21,283 nt of DNA from a virus: positions 1-21,283 of the IMG/VR virus record IMGVR_UViG_3300020213_000282. One strand, written 5' to 3'. This document shows positions 7,657-12,693 of this stretch, in pieces (positions within the stretch are counted from its first letter, which is position 1; each line of letters begins with the position of its first letter). The translations under genes were made by a program, and so were the position numbers. A model generated the notes under the pieces. That model was not told where the DNA came from. It saw only the letters and a program-made list of their open reading frames with translations, and ran no database searches.

Positions 7657-9178
7657 CAGTATCTTTTACCACAGTGATAGCCGTCTCGAAGCTGATAAGG
7701 TGCTTCGTGATAGCAACAGCCGACTCTAGTGCAGTGCGTACAACTTTGTGAGGGTCTACAATACCAGCCTTCATCATGTGTACCGTCTCACCCAACACGA
7801 AGTCAATCCCGTACCCTTTTCCATCTTCAAAAACCGCATTCTTACACTTCTCCATACCAGCGTTCTCACACATTTGATTGAACGGCGCGACCATTGCTCT
7901 ACTGAACATAGAGTCAGAGTGTTCATTTGCTGCTTCCATCAAAGCAATACCTCCACCAGGGAGAATGCCTTCCTGCATCGCAGCCTGTGTTGAAGAGATA
8001 GCGTTGTCGAACTTGTACTTCTTTGCGTTGTACTCTGTGTCAGTGTAGACGCCGACACGTATGACACCAATACCTCCTGTGAGAGCAGCAAGACGGTCCT
8101 TCAACTCACCCTTCTGGAAGTCAGATGTAGTGCTCTCTAGCTTGGTCTGCAACTCTTTAACACGCTCTCCTGGATTACCCTTACCTCCGATAATGGTAGT
8201 CCTGTCACGTGTCACTGTAACCTTCTCCGCCCGACCACAAACATCTTTACGCATATCTTCAAGTCGCATACCCTTCTCCTCTGACACGACAGTCGCTCCA
8301 GTGAGCGCAGCAAGGTCAAACAGGAAGTCTCTGGCAGGTGATGCGTTATATGGATTCATTACGCAAGCAATAGTAGCGATACCCTGCATTGCATTCTTTG
8401 CAAGTGAAGCAAGAGCCATACCTTGAACATCGGTTGCAACGAGCAAGATGTGCGTACCAATACCTATATCAGTCAAGAGTGGAATGATCTGCTCGTTCAG
8501 TGACACCGTACGGTCCACGAGGATAATGTATGGGTCAGTAAGAACAGTCTGCGTGTTCTCGTGGTCGTTGATAAAGTACGGAGAGATAAGACCCTTCTCA
8601 AAGCGTAGCCCTCTTACTGTCTCTAAGTAGTATCCAAGCTTCGCACCCTTCTCTACTGTGATAGCTCCTGTGCTACCAACCGTACGGACTGCTTCAGCTA
8701 CTAGCTTTGCAACATCAGCATCGAGGGAAGACACCTCAGCGATACGCTCGATGTCTTTATCTTCTACCGGCACGGACATAGCATTAAGATATGCAAGAGC
8801 CTCTACTAGTCCTGCATCAAGTCGTTCGCGTACGGAGCGTATTTTATAGCTATCTTGGCCCACCTCTTCAAACGCCTCTGAAGCAAGCGCTTGAGTCAAC
8901 ACGGTCGTCGTCGCAGTACCATCACCGCCCTCTGCTGAACTTCGCATGCCTCCCTTCTTCAATAATTGAAGCCCCATGTTCTCATAAGGATCAACAAACT
9001 CTAGGTTGCGTAGGATGGTGATACCATCATCAGCGGTGACAGGATCAAGTCCAGGCCACTCAATAAGAGCAGTCATGCCAACAGCACCAAGTGTAGGAGC
9101 AACTGCATCAGCTGCACGGTCAACACCTGCTTTCACTCGCTCTCTTGCTTCTCTTCCTTTAAGTATTTCTTTTGCCAT
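7640..9178 (-). CDS. groEL: phage-encoded GroEL-type chaperonin, catalytic Asp398 replaced by Asn
   Basis: A 512-aa group I chaperonin from ATG 9178 (MAKEILKG); a TTG 15 nt further upstream is less likely because MAKE is the family's usual N-terminus. It would form a ring that encloses and folds proteins, here probably capsid or other virion proteins. Nucleotide-site motifs are recognisable: VTADDGITI with D51 (E. coli D52), GGDGTATTT with D86 (E. coli D87), and GILPGGGIAL near 404-413. Gap-free alignment back from GGG places N392 at E. coli D398, the residue that activates water for ATP hydrolysis (codons gac aac, so D391-N392). TLGPKG near the N-terminus is changed to TLGAVG. The apical GLISPYFIN and DVQGMALA segments are kept. 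The GGM tail is absent; the protein ends DTDGKTA. It lies 1 nt past the GroES stop and overlaps terL. Confidence 0.95.
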   Translation of the reverse strand: MAKEILKGREARERVKAGVDRAADAVAPTLGAVGMTALIEWPGLDPVTADDGITILRNLEFVDPYENMGLQLLKKGGMRSSAEGGDGTATTTVLTQALASEAFEEVGQDSYKIRSVRERLDAGLVEALAYLNAMSVPVEDKDIERIAEVSSLDADVAKLVAEAVRTVGSTGAITVEKGAKLGYYLETVRGLRFEKGLISPYFINDHENTQTVLTDPYIILVDRTVSLNEQIIPLLTDIGIGTHILLVATDVQGMALASLAKNAMQGIATIACVMNPYNASPARDFLFDLAALTGATVVSEEKGMRLEDMRKDVCGRAEKVTVTRDRTTIIGGKGNPGERVKELQTKLESTTSDFQKGELKDRLAALTGGIGVIRVGVYTDTEYNAKKYKFDNAISSTQAAMQEGILPGGGIALMEAANEHSDSMFSRAMVAPFNQMCENAGMEKCKNAVFEDGKGYGIDFVLGETVHMMKAGIVDPHKVVRTALESAVAITKHLISFETAITVVKDTDGKTA

Positions 9179-9179
9179 A

Positions 9180-9437
9180 TTAAAGAATAGCAATTATATC
9201 TGACACAGCGACTGTCTTCATTTCTTTCCCTTCAATAGAGACTGTGTGTGTGTCTGGAGAGAACTTTGCAAAGATAACTTCAGCTCCTTCAATGAGACGT
9301 ATGTGTTCTACATCCTCTCCTACCTGGACAATACGACCATTGCTTGTAAAGTCATCAATAGCTTTAACCTCTGCGAACCCACCACTGGTATCTTTTTCAA
9401 CACGCTCAAGTAGCACACGGTCTCCTAATATGTTCAT
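9180..9437 (-). CDS. groES: GroES-type co-chaperonin
   Basis: An 85-aa protein starting at ATG 9437, overlapping the upstream stop by ATGA. It begins NILGDRVLLERVEK, the standard Cpn10 opening, and continues GRIVQVGED, EGAEVIFAKFS and a closing VAVSDIIAIL, all matching the beta-barrel core of GroES. It would cap the adjacent phage GroEL. It is shorter than the usual 95-97 aa, and the mobile-loop region reads TSGGFAEVKAIDDFTSNG. The hydrophobic tripeptide after GG (IVL in E. coli), which docks onto GroEL, is not conserved. Phages with a full GroEL and GroES pair are uncommon; T4 gp31 and similar proteins replace only the lid. Confidence 0.88.
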   Translation of the reverse strand: MNILGDRVLLERVEKDTSGGFAEVKAIDDFTSNGRIVQVGEDVEHIRLIEGAEVIFAKFSPDTHTVSIEGKEMKTVAVSDIIAIL

Positions 9438-9883
9438 GCGTTTCTTTTCTTATGTGAGTACATCATCTCGTAACCTGATTCAAACGGCTGCAGGATGTCT
9501 ACTGCGTGCTTGCCTCTGTCGGCTGCAACCTTCCTTGAAAGTTCAAAGTATGAGTCTTTGTATTTATCAAGTGCTAGACGAATACAACGATGGTTTAGTG
9601 GACACTTGGTTCTATAGAACGACACCGTCTCATCAGGGTTACCCCAGTCGCGCTCATCTTCACGGATGGTCTCTGCCATGAAGTCTACCTTGCAAGACTT
9701 ACACCAGAACGGAAGCGTGTCCTTAAGTTTGACAGTCTTTAACTCTTTTGTTCGTTCACTCTTACTCGCTTCATGTGCCCTATGCAGTTCCCGGTCACCC
9801 GCTCTTCTGTCCTGCGTCTCTATCAGTTCACGGACGTGGTGGTGGTCCTCAACAAGCGGTCGTGGCGTGTGCTCGTATCTCAG
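9434..9883 (-). CDS. zinc-binding protein with unclear start (possible CTG)
   Basis: The frame is open from about 9949 down to TGA at 9434. The first ATG (9679) would give 81 aa, but it cuts off a CKSC pair coded at 9692-9703, whose partner is clearly downstream (YRTKCPLNHRCIRL). The segment before it (ETQDRRAGDRELHRAHEASK and the region after) also looks like real, hydrophilic coding sequence. No ATG, GTG or TTG exists further upstream in frame. A CTG at 9883 overlaps the TGA of the preceding membrane protein as CTGA, the geometry of the ATGA overlaps elsewhere here, and would give 149 aa. C-x2-C plus C/H/C suggests a zinc ribbon. The role is unknown. It is coupled to groES by an ATGA overlap. 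Confidence 0.6.
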   Translation of the reverse strand: MRYEHTPRPLVEDHHHVRELIETQDRRAGDRELHRAHEASKSERTKELKTVKLKDTLPFWCKSCKVDFMAETIREDERDWGNPDETVSFYRTKCPLNHRCIRLALDKYKDSYFELSRKVAADRGKHAVDILQPFESGYEMMYSHKKRNA

Positions 9884-10020
9884 ATAACCAGAATAAGTGC
9901 TGCTACAATAATTGCAGTTGCAAGAACCATAGCAGGCTTTTCGTAATGATTAGTTGTGGTCTTAAAAGTAGGCCAGAAAAACACTGCCACCAACCAGATT
10001 GCTACAAGAAGAAATGTCAT
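9880..10020 (-). CDS. small two-helix membrane protein (46 aa)
   Basis: ATG at 10020 opens 46 codons: MTFLLVAIWLVAVFFWP, a polar linker FKTTTNHYEK, then PAMVLATAIIVAALILVI and TGA. Both hydrophobic stretches are long enough to span a membrane. It could be a holin-like or other inner-membrane phage protein, but nothing specific identifies it. It lies between the 71-aa gene and the zinc-binding protein and shares a CTGA junction with the latter. Confidence 0.6.
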   Translation of the reverse strand: MTFLLVAIWLVAVFFWPTFKTTTNHYEKPAMVLATAIIVAALILVI

Positions 10021-10033
10021 ATAAGTTATTTAG

Positions 10034-10249
10034 TTATAGTTTTCTAATACGGTCGAGCCACGCTGCGATTCCTGAGTCTTCGTTCTGTTGTTGCTTAAAG
10101 TCTGCACTACTTCCCTCAGCAAAGAACTCCCCTCGAACTTCCGTGTCAGGAAGAGCTGCTTCTACTGGAGCGGGCATGTCAAGAAGAGCCTGGAGTTTAA
10201 CCGGGTCCTTCTTGCTCAGTTTCCATAACCTCTTCAATCTCTTCAGCAT
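10034..10249 (-). CDS. small protein following the small terminase
   Basis: A 71-aa product from ATG 10249 (MLKRLKRLWKLSKKDPVKLQ...). It has a strongly basic amphipathic N-terminal helix, then a Pro/Ala/Glu-rich linker and a helical end (GIAAWLDRIRKL). It overlaps the small terminase 3' end by 53 nt; an ATG at 10177 would remove the overlap but lose the basic helix. No known domain is recognised. Confidence 0.5.
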   Translation of the reverse strand: MLKRLKRLWKLSKKDPVKLQALLDMPAPVEAALPDTEVRGEFFAEGSSADFKQQQNEDSGIAAWLDRIRKL

Positions 10250-10679
10250 TGTTTATTCCAATTAGTCTTGCTCTGATACGTGCTTCTATTTCAGCAACCT
10301 CGCCTCTCGTTTGTTCTGAGAATATGAAGTTATACGTTGCTCCTTGCTCAGTATCTTTTGAAGGCTCAGGCACTTTGAAACCTGTACGATCAAGAATGTC
10401 TTTTGAAGCATTCAACCTAACTCCTTCGTTCTCAGCACCTGAAGCAAGCTCATACACAAACTCAGCTGCCTTATCTGCCTTACTTTCTAAGTACGCGATC
10501 ACATTAGGCCTTGTTAGTGTCTCACTAGCAACAGCCCTTGCAGAGTTTGCAGGATCCTTCGCGCCAAACTTACCTATATCAAAGGCTTTTAACGCTGATT
10601 TCTCTCCGTTCCCCGTTTCAAGATACTCCTTAACGAAGACACGTTGTTTTTTAGTTAGTTTCGGTAGTTTCTTTTCCAT
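10197..10679 (-). CDS. terS: terminase small subunit
   Basis: A 160-aa protein starting at ATG 10679. It would recognise the packaging site and regulate the large subunit. The N-terminus KLTKKQRVFVKEYLETGNGEK matches the opening helix of the Terminase_2 group. It is followed by a helix-turn-helix region (SALKAFDIGKFG...SARAVASETLTRPNVIAYLE) and an oligomerisation helix (NASKDILDRTGFKVPEP). The acidic C-terminus EEIEEVMETEQEGPG would contact TerL. It lies in the same operon as terL but is separated from it by five genes including groES and groEL, which is unusual. The start lies inside the end of the upstream 79-aa gene (29-nt overlap). Confidence 0.85.
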   Translation of the reverse strand: MEKKLPKLTKKQRVFVKEYLETGNGEKSALKAFDIGKFGAKDPANSARAVASETLTRPNVIAYLESKADKAAEFVYELASGAENEGVRLNASKDILDRTGFKVPEPSKDTEQGATYNFIFSEQTRGEVAEIEARIRARLIGINNAEEIEEVMETEQEGPG

Positions 10680-10890
10680 TCTCTTCTTGTTGGAACTTCT
10701 CTACTTTTGGTGTTAACTCTTGCTTCTTAAAGAAACGCACTTCGCACCCTATTGTTCCATTGTCACTTATGAACGGTCTTGCGTTGAGGTCTACTCCGTG
10801 TGCTCCCTTAAAGTTCTCAAATGCTTCTAACACTCCTTTTGCCTCTTCATCACTTAATGCGACCAAAATGAAAGGCTTTTGTGAATCCAT
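10651..10890 (-). CDS. small protein upstream of the small terminase
   Basis: A 79-aa product from ATG 10890 (MDSQKPFILVALSDEEAKGVLE...). A longer frame from 10971 runs through a folded leader and is unlikely to be translated. The mixed alpha/beta sequence (VALSDEEAKGVLEAFENFKG, then GCEVRFFKKQEL) ends in a charged tail (QQEENGKETTETN). The family is not recognised. It is the first gene after the leader with the three-way-junction fold, and it overlaps terS by 29 nt. Confidence 0.6.
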   Translation of the reverse strand: MDSQKPFILVALSDEEAKGVLEAFENFKGAHGVDLNARPFISDNGTIGCEVRFFKKQELTPKVEKFQQEENGKETTETN

Positions 10891-10930
10891 GTCGTTTGTC
10901 CGGTTATGGTTGTAATGAGTCAAGCGGTGG

Positions 10931-10970
10931 TGGGGGCCAGTGCTCCATGGCCTGAGCCAGGAAACCCCCA
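10931..10970 (-). other. possible three-way-junction RNA in the structural-operon leader
   Basis: An outer stem TGGGGG (10931-10936) with CCCCCA (10965-10970) encloses two small hairpins: CCA...TGG (10937-10939/10948-10950) and CCTG-AGC-CAGG (10951-10961). It lies between the TATAAT at 11022-11027 and the first ATG at 10890. The fold is symmetric enough to form on either strand; the leftward leader would carry it. Confidence 0.4.
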
Positions 10971-11021
10971 TTGGACGTCCGCTCGAAAGCTTCTGGTCCC
11001 CATCACCGTTCGACTTCTCTT

Positions 11022-11067
11022 ATTATACCCCTGCACTCTACTTTATATTTGTTCACGCCTGTGGATA
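11022..11067 (-). promoter_or_regulatory. candidate leftward promoter of the packaging operon
   Basis: A perfect TATAAT lies on the minus strand (11027-11022). No good -35 stands 16-18 nt upstream; TGAACA at 11055-11050 is 22 nt away. The word TATCCACAGG at 11067-11058, one base from a DnaA box at its 5' end, is the same 10-mer found just upstream of the portal promoter. Confidence 0.45.
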
Positions 11068-11075
11068 GTCGGTTA

Positions 11076-11225
11076 TTAGTGTTTCTTCTTTAGGACTTTG
11101 ATTGTGCCGTTCGTTATCTCTGTTATCCACCACTTGAAGTATGGTCTGTATTCTGGTGGCATGGCGTTCATGTAGTTGTGCATCCAGCAGATGTCGTCTA
11201 CTTGTTCAGGGGTTAGATTATTCAT
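11076..11225 (-). CDS. small protein (49 aa)
   Basis: ATG at 11225 opens 49 codons ending in TAA. The sequence (MNNLTPEQVDDICWMHNYMN..., PPEYRPYFKWWITEI, then TNGTIKVLKKKH) has a regular helix-then-strand pattern rich in W and Y, unlike random translation. No family is recognised. It lies in the leftward transcript of promoter 11463-11491, downstream of the 46-aa gene. No Shine-Dalgarno motif precedes it. Confidence 0.6.
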   Translation of the reverse strand: MNNLTPEQVDDICWMHNYMNAMPPEYRPYFKWWITEITNGTIKVLKKKH

Positions 11226-11312
11226 GCAGGATTCACGGGGGTTCTTGCACTGTTTTGGGACCGTTCAACGTACGCAATATCTGAGTTGAGATTGTGGACA
11301 ACGCCTTATAGG

Positions 11313-11453
11313 TTAAGTTGTCTTTTTACGCTTCGCAGCGTTCCTTTTTGCGATGACCCTGCGTGTTGCGAATGGGATTGTTTCCCAGTACTTTCGCATG
11401 CGCTCGCTGATAAGTGCCCGGGCTGCGTCTGTTTGTTTTGTGCCTTTTTGCAT
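11313..11453 (-). CDS. small basic protein (46 aa), probably leaderless
   Basis: ATG at 11453 gives MQKGTKQTDAARALISERMR, a short middle (KYWETIPFATRR) and a Lys/Arg/Ala-rich end (KRNAAKRKKTT). It is highly basic and likely helical, so nucleic-acid binding is plausible. The same frame extends upstream to 11516, but that part crosses the promoter. The predicted transcription start (near 11456) is only a few nt before the ATG, so the mRNA would be almost leaderless. Confidence 0.5.
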   Translation of the reverse strand: MQKGTKQTDAARALISERMRKYWETIPFATRRVIAKRNAAKRKKTT

Positions 11454-11462
11454 ATTGAAAAC

Positions 11463-11491
11463 AATATACCACGTTAATTTACCTTTGTTAA
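11463..11491 (-). promoter_or_regulatory. leftward sigma-70-type promoter
   Basis: TTAACA (11491-11486) stands 17 nt from TATATT (11468-11463) on the minus strand. The -10 context CGTGGTATATT is identical to that of the rightward promoter at 18987-19022. It would drive the 46-aa and 49-aa genes. Confidence 0.55.
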
Positions 11492-11495
11492 TACG

Positions 11496-11544
11496 TTGTC
11501 CCCAGGTCCCTTGCAATATAGTATATCATAGTATATTCTATGTA
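11496..11544 (+). promoter_or_regulatory. rightward promoter region of the coiled-coil gene
   Basis: The word GTATATTCTATGTA (11531-11544) recurs exactly at 19009-19022. A second TAGTAT (11519-11524) stands 17 nt after TTGTCC (11496-11501). Which -10 is used cannot be decided from sequence. It is divergent from the promoter at 11463-11491. The leader to ATG 11570 is about 25 nt and has no Shine-Dalgarno motif. Confidence 0.5.
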
Positions 11545-11569
11545 GGTACTAATCACTCGACATATACCT

Positions 11570-12160
11570 ATGGAAAGCAAAGAAGTAGCCGTGCTCGAAA
11601 AGAAAGTGATGCCACTCATTGAGGCAGCGAACGAATACTACATCGGGACGAAGGATGACATGACTGATGCAACAGTTCTTTTGTCAAAGCTCGGCACCTA
11701 TTACGATAGTGTCGTCGCCGCCCGTGAGAAAGTCACGAAGCCTTTGAACGCAGCACTCGCCGCAGCGAGGGATATGTTCAACCCTATCGAGAAGCCAGCC
11801 AAGGCTGCTATCGATGGACTACGTTCACGTATAGGTGAATACCAGACTGCTGAGATGCGTCGCGTCAAGGAGGCCGAAGCAAAGCTCGCCGAGCGTGTGA
11901 AGGAGGGCAAGGGCAACCTCACTCTCGAGACAGCGACGCGCAAAGCTGCTGAACTCGACAAGCCTGATGCCTCAATCCACACTGAGAGCGGATCGCTTAA
12001 GTTCCGCACCAGCCAGAAGCTCTTGGTCACAGATGAGGCTTTGGTCCCGCGAGAGTTCCTTGTTGTGGACGAGCGATCACTCCTTGCGGCACTCAAGGAA
12101 GGACGCAAGGTTCCGGGTGCTGAGCTCGAGGATGTGCAGATTCCAGTGAATTCTCGATAA
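11570..12160 (+). CDS. coiled-coil phage protein, probably recombination/replication-associated
   Basis: A 196-aa protein starting at ATG 11570. The centre is a long charged helix with heptad character (MRRVKEAEAKLAERVKEG). The C-terminal part (LKFRTSQKLLVTDEALVPRE, then a segment FLVVDERSLLAALKEG and KVPGAELED) resembles the ending of phage proteins encoded near ssDNA-binding and recombination genes, in which a 'T..A.VPREFL.D...I..A...G..IPG' block closes the protein. I do not have a firm family name. As the first gene of the rightward module, followed by two terminators, it is a monocistronic early gene. Confidence 0.65.
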   Translation: MESKEVAVLEKKVMPLIEAANEYYIGTKDDMTDATVLLSKLGTYYDSVVAAREKVTKPLNAALAAARDMFNPIEKPAKAAIDGLRSRIGEYQTAEMRRVKEAEAKLAERVKEGKGNLTLETATRKAAELDKPDASIHTESGSLKFRTSQKLLVTDEALVPREFLVVDERSLLAALKEGRKVPGAELEDVQIPVNSR

Positions 12161-12196
12161 AAGTGGTGAAAAAAAGGGGTGTTTTTTCACCACTTT
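12161..12196 (+). terminator. intrinsic terminator after the coiled-coil gene
   Basis: AAGTGGTGAAAAAA (12161-12174) pairs with TTTTTTCACCACTT (12182-12195) across a short G-rich loop, directly after the TAA at 12158-12160, and a T-run follows. The A-tract on the other side also allows termination of leftward transcripts. Confidence 0.85.
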
Positions 12197-12214
12197 TTAC
12201 CGGATTTTTAGGTG

Positions 12215-12238
12215 AAAAAGGCCCTTTTGGGTCTTTTT
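12215..12238 (+). terminator. second intrinsic terminator, in tandem
   Basis: AAAAAGGCCC (12215-12224) and GGGTCTTTTT (12229-12238) form a 10-bp stem with one G-T pair and a TTTT loop, ending in a run of six Ts. With the terminator just before it, this isolates the repeat region from upstream transcription. Confidence 0.75.
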
Positions 12239-12254
12239 TGCTAAAAACACCCCG

Positions 12255-12529
12255 AGGTGTGCAAGGAGGTGTGCAAGCAAACCACGGCGTACCTAGGCCG
12301 TGAAACATTCTATTTGCACGCCATGCACACCTTGCACACCTTTTTGAATTAGGTCGTCAGAATACACGCGTGTGGGGGGTCCCAGAGCAGTACCACCTGT
12401 TTTACTACTACTTTTCTATATATATAGGTGTGCAAGGTATGCAAGTAGTATGTTCTAGTGCTAAGGTACGCCCTACTTCGGTTGCACACCCACCCTACGA
12501 GGTGAGCAAGTGGGTGTGCAAGGTGTGCA
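12255..12529. repeat. iteron-like array of a 9-mer, candidate replication origin or operator cluster
   Basis: The 9-mer AGGTGTGCA (with variants) occurs about eleven times in 275 bp and in both orientations. Plus-strand copies: 12255, 12267, 12426, 12435 (AGGTATGCA), 12500 (AGGTGAGCA), 12512 (GGGTGTGCA) and 12521. Minus-strand copies: 12315-12323 (TGGCGTGCA), 12324-12332, 12333-12341 and 12483-12491 (GGGTGTGCA). Several are head to tail with a 9-bp period. An AT-rich block (TTCTATATATATAG, about 12413-12426) and an inverted repeat CACGGC...GCCGTG (12283-12302) lie within. The array fills the non-coding gap between two terminators and the primase-helicase, where a phage origin is expected. No protein-coding frame in this gap is convincing. 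Confidence 0.75.
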
Positions 12530-12550
12530 TGGCTATTTAGTTGTCCCCAC

Positions 12551-12564
12551 ATAGAATGTTCTAT
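12551..12564. promoter_or_regulatory. palindromic operator-like site
   Basis: ATAGAA-TG-TTCTAT is a perfect inverted repeat with 6-bp arms, 130 nt upstream of the primase-helicase start. Its half-site TTCTAT also occurs in the promoter word at 11531-11544 and 19009-19022. It could bind a dimeric regulator. Confidence 0.35.
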
Positions 12565-12631
12565 TTCAGAGAAACCTCATGCTATATTTTTACGTATGCA
12601 CCAAACCACTGCCATCTCGTATTTAGCAAAA

Positions 12632-12676
12632 GCCCCCCGATCAATTTCCGCAATGGAGTTGGTGCAGTCGGGGGGC
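12632..12676 (+). other. strong hairpin in the primase-helicase leader
   Basis: GCCCCCCGA (12632-12640) pairs perfectly with TCGGGGGGC (12668-12676). Flanking AAA and TTT can extend the stem with one mismatch. The loop is 27 nt. It ends 17 nt before the ATG at 12694. The T-run is too short for a good terminator, so a translation or RNA-stability role is as likely. Confidence 0.5.
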
Positions 12677-12693
12677 GTTTACTGTACGCGAGT

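Noticed and set aside
9179-9193. TTG start of GroEL at 9193
   Set aside because: MAKE at 9178 is the normal GroEL N-terminus and avoids an odd MLFFN leader overlapping the end of GroES.
11116-11130. DnaA-box-like TTATCCACC near 11120
   Set aside because: It has one mismatch and lies inside the 49-aa gene. With only one perfect box (5841-5849) in the window there is no DnaA-type origin cluster.
12255-12529. CRISPR array
   Set aside because: The repeats are 9 bp, occur in both orientations and have no constant-length spacers.
12093-12552. Leftward frames across the repeat region
   Set aside because: They are rich in His, Pro, Cys and Thr from translated repeats and terminators, and have no start context or plausible fold.
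12541-12693. In-frame extension of the primase-helicase back to a TTG at 12541
   Set aside because: The added 51 residues are not protein-like and run through the palindrome at 12551-12564 and the leader hairpin; the MKLQRRWVVWN start at 12694 fits the family.
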